This document shows positions 45,319 to 58,234 of a stretch of 64,000 nt of DNA, one piece after another. The notes under the pieces are model-generated. The model made no database searches. It was not told where the DNA came from and worked only from the letters and a program-made list of their open reading frames with translations. Where the stretch lies: contig OZ025208.1 in assembly GCA_964019055.1 (NCBI GenBank), positions 12,335,597-12,399,596 of the forward strand, in the 5' to 3' direction. Each line of letters starts with the position of its first letter. Positions within the stretch are counted from its first letter, which is position 1. Source of the stretch: Anthopleura xanthogrammica (taxonomy: Eukaryota > Cnidaria > Anthozoa > Actiniaria > Actiniidae). The position numbers were made by a program, and so were the translations under genes.

Positions 45319-45545
45319 TTTTGGTGCCGTTGTATCAGCTATTTACATGATATAAATTATATTCTTGAAGTTTTGGGGTCTTACTGAAGGCCAAGGATTA
45401 ACGTTGAGTAGTACGATCTTGCATTTTGTATGAGATACAACTTCAGTAGACGCGTCTTATGATCTACTACAGGTGGTCATGATCTATTTCCGTCTACATG
45501 ACCGCTGAAGAGTGTTTTGGTCGAATGATAACCGCGTCTGTTGGT
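45319..45545 (-). promoter_or_regulatory. Conserved upstream region of gene C
   Basis: Matches the region upstream of gene B base by base over most of its length, with one ~50-bp deletion near 45465. Contains cagcggtcatgtagacgg and gatcatgaccacc, also seen upstream of gene A. Confidence 0.55.
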
Positions 45546-46656
45546 GGGGATCAAGTAATTACAGTCTAGCCTTTTAGTACGATTCGCAGACGCATTTTTT
45601 AAATATTGCATTAAAAAAGAAAACACGTTAGCACAACTTAAGACGCCAAACCGTTCTGCCTACACTTTTGAGCGTCTACGAACGTAATGCCATATTTTTA
45701 GGCGTTTCTTCTGTTTCACAATTTTCCAATTTTTCTCTATGGCTATAGTTTTACCCGAATGCACTTTTACGCTCTGAGCCAGAAGTAGTACAGAAGAGCC
45801 ATTTTCACTGAATCAACTAATCTCATATCGTAAGATGGATGCAAGTAAAACTTCCTCGAAAAAAGTAGGACAGTTTCATAAGTAGAACCATACAACATGG
45901 TCGTTTGCAAAGATTTTTTCCCCCAAGAGTGCACGTGGGGGAATGGACAGATGGAACGAAAACTAAAAACGGCTGCTAAGGAGACTAATAGGTTCGCAGG
46001 CGCGTTTTTGGGTTAATATTGGTACAATGGTTATCTACCCAAGAAGGTTGACCATTTCGAAATATATAATTTTATCAGTTATGTAGACAGTAGTGTTTTA
46101 CTGGGAAATACGCCACTCGAACTACATCCGGGACTTCAGTGACATATTTTCCATATCCTACACGTAGTGAAGAAATCGATGACGTCACTTCCAATGCTTT
46201 CCAGCTCACTTTAACGAGTTTTTTTTGTGGATAAGAGATGTGTCTATATAATAGAAAGAAAATTACACGTTGGCTTGAAAATAAGAAGTTTATCTTCTCG
46301 TGTTGAAAAATATTTCACCACTCCAAAATTACTTCATTTCTTCAAGCCAACGTGTAATATACAAACGTTACATAAATTCGATTCCTATCACGTGATCATG
46401 TTAAAATGTCGCATTTAAAAGCCCTCTAAATTTACTCACTAGGGAATTTAGTAGCACCCACTATCTTAATCGATACTAAGAAATTGGTTCCTATATTGGC
46501 CATGGACCATTGTTTTGACCTTGCCCATAATGTATGCAAATAACTCATGTCTGTGCCAATCAAAATCAAGCTCGCAGTACTCGTCGGCTGACTCGTAAGA
46601 TTGAACAAAAACGTACATTACATATTCTTGGCCTACCATCTTTAAAGTCCAAAGGT
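45546..46656. other. Head-to-head intergenic region, gene C / adhesion GPCR
   Basis: Contains a repeat piece shared with 2007-2040 (about 45952-45987), a piece related to the 3065/4290 repeat (about 45625-45675) and an inverted repeat attacacgttggcttga (46261-46279 with 46342-46358). No coding region supported. Confidence 0.5.
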
Positions 46657-46729
46657 ATGATGGAACACAGGACAACTCGATCACTAAGCTTGGTGATAAT
46701 CTACCTTGCTTTATTCCTGTTAATTGCAA
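46657..46729 (+). CDS. Adhesion GPCR exon 1: signal peptide
   Basis: MMEHRTTRS, then a 15-residue hydrophobic core ending LLIAS, donor GCAA/GTAAGT. It joins exon 2 in phase 1. The choice of first or second ATG (46657 or 46660) is open. Confidence 0.65.
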
Positions 46730-47259
46730 GTAAGTAATTCAAAGTTTGTTCAATATTTCATTTACAAGTCGAATTATTAGCCTTTTTAATGTCTTAAATT
46801 GAGTTATTTTTCAAATATTTTTGTTCTTTTTCTTTTTTTCTTTTTTTTTCTTTTTCGTTGACTCAACTACTGTGTACTGCAATTCTTTCCTTCTAGGTTT
46901 TTACAATTGCTTTATTTTCCCAAAGAGACAAAATAATCCCTAAAACAAATATCAGACAACTGATGAAAACAAATGTAGTTCGGTGGGAGCAAACAGAGAC
47001 GTGCTAAAATATCATTCTTTCCACAGTAATTTTCAAACCACTATACTGGTCTCAGAGGAATGATTATATATGACAATATTTTTTCTTTCTTTTCCAAGGA
47101 AGAAGTAACTTGAGATGTAACCTATATATATATAATAATGTCTCAGAAGGTTATGATATAATTGCAGATGCCCGCATGTCGTGTATTGTCTTGTTTATAT
47201 TTCTCTCGTTCTCATTCATATTGTCGTTTTTCTTTTTCTATTTTGCTTTTCTATTGTAT

Positions 47260-47290
<31 letters not shown>

Positions 47291-50200
47291 GTGACCTTAC
47301 GATTTAATATTAATTTCTGAGAAAAATATTATATTAAAAAAAATAAAGTTATAATTTTTCGGCCGCCATGTTTTTCATTATTCTCTTTTTCCGTTTCGGC
47401 CGTTTTCTAAATAAACAAAATACAAAAAGTCGGAAACCTTTCAACTATCTTGAGAGGTGTAACAATAAATTTGCTGTCTTTAGGAAAACAGAGTGTCAGA
47501 GAATTCTACGTTAAAGTAAATAGAAAATACCGGAATCGAAATTAAATTTTCACCGTTTAAAGAATGTCACGGAGTAATGTACAATGCTTGTTTTTCAGCA
47601 CAATTTTTTTTCTTCATTTTTTTTACAATAGAGTATCTTACAGAGGCCAGTGCTTACCTATTGGAGACTTGGTATTTCCATGATCCATTCAACTGATCAG
47701 ATTTAGTTGCTACCAGATTACAGTTTCGACTCAAATAAACTTATCAACAGCTGCCAAATGGACGCAGTGTAAACCTCAATAGTCATTCTTTATTAAGCGT
47801 AATCACCTTCTCAATCTATTTTAAACTATTGCTGCGTGAATTTTTTCATTCGCTTCGTTTTGTTTTGTTTTTAAACGTGCTTGTTTTTGTTTTGTTTTTA
47901 TTTTTTTTAGCAAGTCATTTATTTTCAGGCTTAATACTTAGAGGCAGTGAGGTCATCCTCTAAAGCAACGAACACCTTTATAAACATTCATAAATCCATT
48001 CAGTGCAATTATTTTGAATTTTGAATTTTAACTCCCTGGTAATGCAGAAGGGTGAGCTTGTCCTGCTACGGATTGAAGAAACAGTGCCGAGCCCTATTTA
48101 TAGCTACTTTACGTAACGTCCCCCAGAACACTTTCCACAAAGGAAACGCTATTTTCAACATACATCCTAACGTTTCTTGGTCATTAAAGCTGTCTCCAAG
48201 TTTTATTGAATCCTAAAACAACCTTAACTCAGATGGAATTACTTACTTGTTTGGTCTTTTTTGCAGAAGGATGAATTTTTGAGTTTCCCTCAAAGCCAAA
48301 TATTTATCCCGTGCTTTGGTGTTCCATGATAAAAAATCATGAGTTAATTAAAAAGTCATAGACAGTTGTCAATAAACTCCTTCTCTCGCACTACATTAGT
48401 TCCTAGGATCAAATAACATTATCAATTCAATGCCTTAAACTCAGAAAAGTAAATTATAGCGAAAATGCGAGACGCCAGTCAATTTCAAACACTTTACAGA
48501 GATGCTGTCAACGGAAGAAGAGTAGACGAGGAAATTAAAGTTGTCAGACATTTTGATTTGTCAAATGTACATGTTAATTCCGACTGTTCTAATTGTTGTT
48601 TTTTAACTTAGTACTGAATTGCTAAAAAAAATATTGAATTGTCAAAACTGGTTTTATTCTTTTGGATTTATTGAATATTATTTTGTAATATCACAATTCA
48701 ACAAACTCAAGTTGAATTTGAGAAACTAGAACCCCGTTCGTTTTGAAATTGGACACTTTCTCCGCTTAAAGACTTTGAATTTGTGTGGTATAAATTTGTA
48801 TCTTTTAGATGTAACCATTTTTTTCCTTTGAGGTACGAAAGCTTGGAGGAAGATGAAGGCAACAGAGAATTCGACATCTTTTTCTAATGGTATTATGAAG
48901 ACTGATAGAACTACTGGAGCTACAAAAGATGTTACAAACTCGACATTTTATTTCAGTAAAAGAATTTTCAAAAATATCTTAAAAAGTAAAACTATAATAC
49001 TTAAAAGAAGTATCGAAATGAAAAAGGTGGAGAGTACGAAGAAACCGAAGCACTCGAGTCCTAAAAAAAAATCAACCAAAGGCAAAAGTAAACCGAACAC
49101 CAAAGGAACAAAGCCAAACAAGACGACCAAAAGTACGAGACCGACCATCAAAAGTACCAAAGGGACCAAAAATACAAAGCCGACCAAAAGTACGAGACCG
49201 ACCATCAAAAGTACCAAAGGGACCAAAAATACAAAGCCGACCAAAAGTACAAGTGCGACGTCCGCCAAAAGTACAAAACCGACCACATTTCCCAAGAAGA
49301 CGACCAAACCCACCACATCTACCAAGAGGACGACCATACCAACCACATCTACCAAGAGGACGACCATACCAACCACATCTACCAAGAGGACGACCATACC
49401 AACCACATCTACCAAGAGGACGACCATACCAACCACATCTACCAAGAGAACGACCATACCAACCACACCTACCAAGAGAACGACCATACCAACCACATCT
49501 ACCAAGAGGACGACCATACCAACCACAGCTACCAAGAGGACGACCATACCAACCACATCTACCAAGAGAACGACCATATCAACCACATCTACCAAGAGGA
49601 CGACCATACCAACCACATCTACCAAGAGGACGACCATACCAACCACATCTACCAAGAGAACGACCATACCAACCACACCTACCAAGAGAACGACCATACC
49701 AACCACATCTACCAAGAGGACGACCATACCAACCACAGCTACCAAGAGGACGACCATACCAACCACATCTACCAAGAGAACGACCATACCAACCACATCT
49801 ACCAAGAGGACGACCATACCAACCACATCTACCAAGAGGACGACCATACCAACCACATCTACCAAGAGGACGACCATACCAACCACATCTACAAAGAGAA
49901 CGACAATACCAACCACATCTACAAAGAGAACGACCATATCAACCACATCTACAAAGAGAACGACAATACCAACCACATCTACAAAGAGAACGACCATACC
50001 AACCACATCTACCAAGAGGACGACTACACCTACCGACAGGAAACCCAAAACGTCATTTTCGAATAAAAAGGTATTTATATTACCATTACAACCAAGAAAG
50101 GAGTACTTTTGATTTTCAGAATTATTTTTGAATCTTGGTAAATTATTAGAAAAATTCGTGGAAGAAACAAATTAACGTAAACAATATTTTTTGCTTGTTT

Positions 50201-53200
50201 ATTATATTAAAGGTGCGTGCTTATGCGATGAAGTTGAAAACTATTGGAGTGCAAGACTCGAAATCTTTAGAGGTACGAAGCCAAATAATAAAAATAAAGA
50301 CATGCAGCATCTGATGTCAAATCCCATGCCATGCAGTAGTTCCTGTTGGTGTCGTTGCTTTTGTAGCTACTGCTGCTCATTCAGGGCCCGCGAAGGGGGA
50401 GGGTCTGCTAAGGCTATAACCCTACCACATTTTTGTGCGCAGGCTGTATAATTTCTTAAGGAAAAAATGCATGCTATCTTGACCCTTGTACGAAATTTTT
50501 AGCCCCACCACCTTTAAGCTTGCTTTGCGGGCTCTGTCCTGTGGTTGTTATTGTCATTGTAGTTTTATTATATAAACTGTCATGTATATTTCATATATAT
50601 GCTTTGTACTCGTAGAAAGTAGCCAACATTACAGAAGTGTTGCTGAAAAATCTGAGAACAGAGACACAAAACTACAAAAATCAAAGCGAGACGGATGCTA
50701 TCTTGACTACAACTTTATACTTCGAAGATTTTGCAAAGCAGTATGCAAGATATCATCTCAAGGACCCGACAGTCAATTCTGTTACAATAAACAGAACTAG
50801 TTTTGGTAAATCATACATCCTTTGTCATATTACAATTACGTTGATGTTATCCAAGTCCGTCCATGGTGGGTTTCGTACAACTGCAGAACCTCCATACAGT
50901 CTATAGCAACATTGCTGGCTGAGGTTTCCTTGAGCCTGTAAGCAAAAGTTGATCGTAATTACCTTCTAAAGAGGATTAACGGTTATTTCCATCCATAATT
51001 TTTCGAGACTTGTTTGTTTGTTTGAATTTTAGTTGACACTAACATCACTACTATCAAAATTCCTCGGAAAATAACACGTCTTAATATATGGACTTAGCTG
51101 TTAATACTTGCATGACCTCTTTTGCCTCCTCAGTCCTAAGCATTTTCAAAGTCCCCAGAAAAACCAAAGTGGATTTCTATTTTCCACCAAGAGGAGATAA
51201 AGGTGTCGACGCCGCGAGCTCGATATCAAAAGTGGAAACATTTATTACATTACCTTCCAAACTATTCGCCGATAAAGGTAAGAACCGGCCTTACAAAATA
51301 CTAATTTAGAAGCAGAACCGCTTTATGCACAAACTTTGTGGAAAAAAGTTTTTGGCGCGCGTTTTGATATGTTACTATCAGTAGAGTACAATAGACCTTC
51401 TTAGCTTGGTTGTTTACGTTGTGCCTATTTCAGACCATGTGATGCCACTCGTAGGAGCTGATTCTTTCATGTGTAAATATTTTAACAAGAGAACAGGGAA
51501 TGTCATGTTGTCTGAAATAGGCAATTTGCATACGAAGCTAAAAATGTCTATTCTATTTAGCTTGGATATAATTTTTTCTACTACAGGAAACTTTTGATGT
51601 CTGACTAAGACTTTTTTTACTGATACCATTTTTTGAATTTTAGATCGTATTGTCGTGAGTGCTATTTATGTTGGTATGAGCACGTATATGTCTGCTTGCT
51701 TGAGCAACAACAGGTACGTCTTCTTTAGTGCCATTGCCAAGTTGATGTATTGCTAATGGTTGTGGGCTCGATCGATTCCTATATAGACCCCTTTCACGCA
51801 ACGTCAAGGCAGCTCAATCTGGAGGACAGAACAAAAGAATTTCAATCTCCTGAGAATTGGAAATCTATTGTTTTGTCCTCCAAATTGAGCCACATTCCGA
51901 CGTGCTGCAAGGGGTCTATAGTGTCTCTTTTTTAATTCCTTTTCAGGGCTTTCATTTCGTTGAGAACTTTGCCTTAGTTTCCTTAATAACATTACCAGGC
52001 TTTGCAATAACCTAATATGAAAATTACGAATGGATATGATAACCAAAGATGGAATGACGTCCACAAATTGATGACCTTTGCATAATCATGATTGAAATAA
52101 TGAGTGTTAAACAACGAGAAATATTTCCCTAATATAATCGATCCCTTAAACTTGTATTTCAGTATCATCAAAGAGGCTGGTAGAAAACACAAGATAAACA
52201 GTGACGTTATTTCCAGTACGTTGGACCCCAGTCCAACAGAGGGTGTTCTACCAGAAAATGTGACCATAAATCTGCGGAATATTCACGAGGTAAGAAGCAA
52301 CATCAAGGCGCATAATATAATTTTTCGCTATTTATATGGCAGAGACAAATCTATGCAGGCATATGAAGATAAGAAGCATCTGATAAAGTAAACGCTTAAC
52401 ATGCTTAGCAAAGCACAAGCAACAAAAGGAGAAGACGATGATAGCGACAACAAGTTATTGGCAAATGTTTCTCGTTAAACGAAAGATAATTGCGTTAATC
52501 AAGATGATGATGTTCTTGATGATGACAACGATGATGATGATAATGGACATGATGAGGGGGATAACGGTTGATAATTCTCGTGTCAACAATGATTACATGT
52601 GATGATGATGATGATGATTATGTTAATGTTGATATCAATGGTAAAAATCATGGCGGCAGTGCTGTTGCTGTTGCTGCTGCTGATAATGATAACGATGGTG
52701 TATAACCATATAATAAGGATGAGGATTTGCTGATGGCATGATAACAATTGCTATAGTTCATTAATATGCAATGGGTTTACAAAGTGAGTTGTTTAATATG
52801 ATATGCATTGATCTGTAGTTATCACCTGCAAACGAAGGAATCCATTGTGTGTTTTGGGACGCTCGTGAAAGGTGAGTATACGTACCTCAAAGTATGGGTG
52901 GCGTAGTGGGGAGAGCGCCCGCCTCTCACCAAGGCGACCCGAGTTCGAGTCCCGCCGGGCTTGGTGTTGTATGTGAGTAGAGTTTCTAGTTAGTTCTCTC
53001 CAGACCTGTGCTTTGAGGGTTTTCCTCCTCCCACGAAAATCAACTTCTAAATTCTAATTCGATCGTGGAACGAGGGCCTGACAGGTTTGTTAGCCACTGG
53101 CTATTAAGTGCTACCCTCGTAAAACAAGGACGGTCTTCGGATCCAAGCGGATCATCTTTATCACTGAACCAACACCAGTAACCCCCCCCCCCCCCCCCCC

Positions 53201-56200
53201 CCGGGGTAGCGACTATCTCTTGTTTTGTACATTTGAATGTTTTCCCTTAGGAATGATTTGGATGGCATATGGTCTAACTTCGGTTGTACTTTGGTCAAGA
53301 CCAACAAAACCATGACCATTTGCACCTGCAATCACTTAACAAGCTTTGCTCTCTTGATGCAAGTCAAAAAAGAAAAACAAGTAAGACTGGTTTCTTTACT
53401 TGTAAGTAATGACTAGCGGTAACTAGTTTGGACTGTGTGGGTGTACACGAAACGGCCGACACCTAGGTGCAGTTATTACTTTTTTAATTTTGGTTTCTAT
53501 CAACATTCCTATGTGGCGTGTAGGGCCGACACTATGGACTTCTTGTCCCTTGTGTTGGTTTCCGTAGGAATATTTACTGAGGTAGGGTTCCTGGCCCCAC
53601 GCACATTACCAGAGCCCTATTAACCGGCGTTACCCTTTACCAGTTTGGCTTCTACTTGCAGATAAATTGTGTTTATTTGGCTACTATCGGTGTTTCCACG
53701 CAGAACATCAGGGAACATCAGAGGAAGGGGCTGGGAGGAGGGGTAGCAGGAGCCACTTCTTATTGCTTAAGTCTGAGTTCCTCAATTTTCGTCTTATACC
53801 TAATCCACCAACACTTTTGACGTTTCTCGGATCAAAGTCCTTGAGGTCTGACTTTGTGTGCTTCTTTTGCAACAAACCCAAATATCTCACCAATTTCTTC
53901 AATGATTTCCCAGATGGACGAAACACACAAACTAGCATTAAGTCACATTACGTATATTGGCTGCACTTTCTCACTTCTTGGCGAAGCACTCACAGTTGTA
54001 GTCTACATGACATTTATGTAAGTATTTTAATTAGATACGATGGTACAATGTCCCAAGGAAAGCTAGGTTCGCGGATTTACCCTGGCACATAGTAAAGAAT
54101 TGGCCCGTGTAACTATATATACTAACTAGTCTGTGGAAATTAGACAACGTTAACATCACATCGCATTGCATTTGTTTGCTCAAGGGCTACCACATGATAT
54201 ATCTATTTAGATTTCCCACGTTTGCACTAGATGCTTTGATGGTAAAAAATGTAAGACCAAAAACAATCTATTGCTGCAATGTCAAACAAAGTTCCTTCTT
54301 AGATACGTCATCTCATGTCAATCAGCGCGCGAATTTATAATGAATTATGGGATTCATTATCCAATCTGTATCCTTCAAAGAAATAAACCAACTAATATCT
54401 TCCTTTTCTCTCTCATTTCTTTGGTTTAATAAACCAAAATACAGGAATATCTGGCTAGAGCAGTCTCAAATAAGAGTTAATCTTGCTGTTTCACTTGCCT
54501 TGGCTCAAATTTTCTTTTTATCAGGAATCACCTCCACAGAAAACAAGGTAAATGATTTACAATTTATCTTTAAATGTAAGAAAAATGACACCAAAATACA
54601 ACAACATTTTCTTACAAAACTCTTTTTGTGGAGCGCTGTTTTACTTATATAGTTCCAGATCCATTTAGTTTTTTTAAGTGAGAACAACTTTACACCACGA
54701 CGCGTAGGTCGCAGCTTTCGCAGTAGTTTGGTAGCAGACGCCAACAAAAGTGTTTACAAGACATCATCGGAAAACATAATAAAGCAATTTTCTTGAAGGT
54801 TTATTCGCCTAGATTGCCATGAAAGCGCCCTAATTAAATTGGCATCACGCAACAAAACCAACTTTGTCGGGAAGGCAAAATGTACACTCGCGTACGTCCA
54901 TGTCCTTGCTCTAATATTTTTTTCTTATTTGGATAGAATGTTTGTACGTCTGTGGCTGTCATGATCCATTATTTCTACCTGGTAGCTTTTGACTGGATGT
55001 TGTTTGAAGGGGTTTATCTTTATCTTATGGTTGTCAAAGTTTTCAATACTGTGGTCAAGATGAAGATTTATTACGCTTTTTCATGGGGTAAGATTGCTAT
55101 CATTGCAATAAAATCTAGACTTAGGAAATATTTGTTTTAACCCCAAGATTGGGAAATAATGCAAGGGGTCTAATATGCTTCGCATCATTTGATTAAAATG
55201 TCACTTGCTACAAAAGTTATAATCACTAAAAGGATACCGGAGCGGTTGGTCACATTAAATCATGCGCATGTATGCCATGTTGCAGGACAAATTTCGTACT
55301 AGCACGCACGTTTTCCTTTGTTTGTTTGATAATTGATAATAAATATAAAACTGATAAATTGTACATTGATAATATGATATTTTTCTAGGTTTTCCATTGG
55401 TTGTGGTCCTGACATCCCTTGGCATCGCGTCTTTTTTCGCAAATGGGCTTCACAGTTACACTCAGCAAAACTTGTGAGTAAATTACTAACCGACCATCGA
55501 TACTGCTGTACTTGTGGTGGATCCGGAGATTAGCGATAACATCAGCGTTTTTAACAAATGCCTTACAATAGCCCAATTTCGAAATTCAGGTTGAGTGATT
55601 ACGCACAAAGCAATTCAAGACGAGGCTCCGGGGAAACAATGCAGTAATCCTAATATATTCCTTTGCTTCCCCGGAGCCTCGTCTTGAATTGCTTTGTGCG
55701 TGATCACTCAACCAGAATATCGAAAATGAGCTATTTCCATTATAACCCTTTTTGTTGTTGAATTTTTATGTTTTAAGATCATTTTTTAATGACACAAAAG
55801 TCGTTGCTCTTAGATTATCTTGGGTCAAATTTATTGATATATTTTCCGCAGTTGCTGGGTTTCTTTTTCTAATGGACTAGTTTGGACATTCGTAGCTCCA
55901 GTTCTCATTATTTCATTGGTATGTAGCATGCATGTATGTCTTGCTTAGCTCACGTGAGCTGTTTAACTTTCGTCATCAAATATATATGATAAATAATGAT
56001 AATCAGGATGATGATGATGATGGCAATGACGGTGGTGGCGTTGGTGATGAGTTAGTTTGTAATATCTTTTAGATCAATGCAATTATCCTTGGTTGGGTTG
56101 TACGCGAATTATCAATGTTAAACAAGACGAATTCACAGAACGCAAGTTCCTACATGTGAGTATGGCTTCGAATTCTATAATGTGCTACTATTATAATCGT

Positions 56201-57164
56201 AGCTTTCGTGTAAGTCTGGCATATTTAAGAAATAATGTTGGCTTTTGCGCGTGCGGAGAAGGAAAAAATGTAACGCAACTTGAGAAAATTTCCGATGACA
56301 CGCAGACAAGAAAAACTTTCTAGATGGTGACAGCGTAAACTGGATTCTGTTAACCCCTGTACATCACCAGTTGTTATCACCCTCAATTTTTTCTTTTTTC
56401 GGCCAAAAGTCAACGCTAAATTTTACAAATTGTTTGTGGTGATTAGGCCACGAAAAACCTCTGCAACACCCACCCACATCGATCACCATTGCTATCTTTT
56501 ATGTCAATGTAGGAAAGCTATGTCAACGTGGGAAAGTCCTACATGTATTGGTGAAACAAACAATAACTAATTGATGCTATTATATTTCCACAGACAAAGT
56601 ATAAGGGCTTGTGTGGTATTGTTCCCCTTGCTTGGCCTGACATGGGTGTTTGGTATACTCATGTTTACAGACGCGGGTCTTGTCTTCCAGTACATTTTTA
56701 CGATACTTAACTCATTCCAGGTCAATGCAAATTTACTGTTTACGTAATGTGTCCCTTCTTTGATTCGTAGGTTGAAGCTTCATGCATTTAATTTTCGCCC
56801 CTGAAAATGACTATGGCTCTTACTTTTGCCACGTCTCTCTTTCTTTTAGGGTTTTCTCATATTTGTGTTCCACGTCTTAAGAAGCGGAGACGTGCGCGCC
56901 GCCTTCAAAAGAAAACTTCAGCGTTGGCAATTGACAAGAAGAGTAAACTTCAGTGTTTCGAAGTTCACGACGGATAGTTCAGCTAAGTACAGTGAAAGGT
57001 ATCAAATGAAACAGTTCAAGAGTACAGATAGCTTACAGGAAGGCCTCAAAAGACACAACAGGATACTACCGTTACCCTTGAACGACGAATTTGACATCAA
57101 ATCAACAGCATCTTGTATCACGCCTGTTGAAGACCTTCGTAGCACAGTCTTGGCAGATCCTTGA
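46657..57164 (+). CDS. Adhesion G-protein-coupled receptor with mucin-like stalk, ~1039 aa
   Basis: Seventeen exons: 46657-46729, 48833-50070, 50213-50272, 50616-50805, 51134-51277, 51644-51713, 52163-52289, 52819-52871, 53251-53380, 53914-54017, 54445-54547, 54937-55087, 55389-55473, 55852-55918, 56073-56155, 56594-56720, 56850-57164. All phases match; 3120 bp in total. Exon 1 is a signal peptide ([17 protein letters not shown]). Exon 2 is a Thr-rich, probably O-glycosylated stalk. A GAIN region leads to the GPS (CVFWDARE, then [12 protein letters not shown] at 53333-53341, cut between Leu and Thr). Seven TM segments follow: TM1 in 53914-54017, TM3 with [15 protein letters not shown]5 [15 protein letters not shown]6 [16 protein letters not shown]7 in the last two exons. 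No extra adhesion domain is seen. Additional exons could lie in the 2.1-kb first intron. Confidence 0.85.
47262..47290. repeat. Poly(T) tract
   Basis: About 29 T in a row in the first intron of the adhesion GPCR, the end of a pyrimidine-rich run from 47205. Confidence 0.9.
49291..50040 (+). repeat. 30-bp coding minisatellite (25 units) in the adhesion GPCR stalk
   Basis: Each unit encodes [10 protein letters not shown] with few changes. Four consecutive units holding the rare ACACCT and ACAGCT variants (about 49441-49560) recur at about 49651-49770, a shift of 210 bp or 7 units, so a 7-unit block was duplicated. Just upstream a ~57-bp unit encoding [19 protein letters not shown] is repeated twice (about 49130-49240). 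All six frames are largely open, which is a shadow effect. Confidence 0.92.
51782..51920. mobile_element. Palindromic element with TATAGACCCCTT ends
   Basis: tatagacccctttcacg at the left and gcaaggggtctata at the right, with inner arms gctcaatctggaggaca/tgtcctccaaattgagc. In a GPCR intron. No ORF of its own. Confidence 0.75.
52430..52740. repeat. GAT-rich imperfect microsatellite
   Basis: Runs of gatgat/gatgaca over 300 bp of GPCR intron, with pure (GAT)5-6 near 52600-52618. Confidence 0.8.
52896..53201 (+). mobile_element. tRNA-derived SINE, followed by poly(C)
   Basis: GGGTGGCGTAGTGGGGAGAGCGCCC (A box) and GAGTTCGAGTCCC (B box), 30-40 bp apart as in a tRNA, then a body ending ...ggacggtcttcggatcc near 53150. 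A run of about 22 C follows at 53180-53201. Between the two GPS exons of the GPCR, in sense. Confidence 0.8.
55590..55712. mobile_element. Foldback with 46-bp arms, one mismatch
   Basis: 55590-55635 and 55667-55712 are reverse complements except for one base (gattacg/gatcacg). Between TM4 and TM5 exons of the GPCR. Confidence 0.85.
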
Positions 57165-57237
57165 GAAGAGGAAGTCAACGCATATATAAAAGAGGCGCGC
57201 AGGGAAAAATATCTAAGCAAAACTAGAACTGTTCCTT

Positions 57238-57243
57238 AATAAA
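57238..57243 (+). terminator. Poly(A) signal of the adhesion GPCR
   Basis: AATAAA 74 bp after the stop codon at 57162-57164. Confidence 0.7.
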
Positions 57244-58234
57244 GCAAAGTGCACACCTATGAAAAGGATATTTCGTTCATTGAATAATTAAACGCGCCCT
57301 ACAGTGAAATCGTGGATGCTCAGCTCCAACTTGCACTGTTAAGGGATTGGGTTCCCTGTGTCTTTCAATTGTTGCACATTTCGACACGACGTAATTCGAT
57401 GAATTTATTTAGGATGGGCAATCGGCATCGCATTTTCCTTCCAATTCAGTCTACTTTGTTCAGTTCTTAGTTATTTTGTTGAGTTTTAAAGTAAATCCTG
57501 TAAGCTTAATAAATTGATGTTCGAACTTCAAAAGATTTAAGACAACTTTGATAAGATAAGATATTTCAAAGAAATTAATACTGTCATGTCATATCTAATA
57601 TTTTGCTGTCATACAGAGCTAATGATGTCGCAATGATGCTGCAACGAAATTTGGAAGTGCGGAATGTTCATCAGCTGAATCACAAGTTTTCAATAGAATT
57701 CTTTCTGGCTGACAGCACATGGTGGTCAGTGTTTGACCACCATTTGGAGCAGATAATGAGATTCAAAGACTTTTATCAGCTGTTTGAAACCCAGCTATAT
57801 CCCCAAACCCACCCTAAGGCCGAGTGACTGATTACCTAGGCCTATTCACTTCTTTAGGCCTTTTGAAATAGTAAAGCCCTGGGAAGCACTGATGTAAAAA
57901 CCCAATCAACCAACTGATTTTCAAAAAGAAAAAGAAATAGAAAATGCAAAAGCATTGGCAAGAAATGCACTATACTACAAGATCCCGGAAGTAACTGAAA
58001 CTCATTTCCGATAAGCGGCGTGGGGTTCCTGTGTTTTTTTACCCGTGAGGTTATGCGAGCATCTAAATTCTTTGAAAAGTTTGTATGCAGCAAGTGCATA
58101 AGATCTTATTATGTATGATTTTAATGAATGAATCTTTCTTTTATCATGGATTTGAAGGGTGCAGAAAACATTTATTGGACTTCTAACTGCCCACACTTAT
58201 TCTTTAAGCAATTTTAAGTGTCAAAATCTACGGA
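57244..58234. other. Intergenic region with a possible orphan exon
   Basis: An acceptor-like ctgtcatacag at about 57610-57620 opens into a frame ending TGA at 57825-57827 (LEVRNVHQLNHKFSIEF; WWSVFDHHLEQIM). Composition is protein-like, but I recognise no family and see no partner exon; it may be the last exon of a lost gene or transposon. Nothing else seen. Confidence 0.3.

Noticed and set aside
49291..50040. CRISPR-like array of 30-bp repeats
   Set aside because: There are no spacers; units are head to tail and coding. The context is eukaryotic.
48948..50131. Val/Leu-rich minus ORF and Pro/Arg-rich plus ORF over the 30-bp repeat
   Set aside because: A 30-bp repeat without stops keeps several frames open. 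Only the Thr-rich frame links to a signal peptide and the GPS exons.
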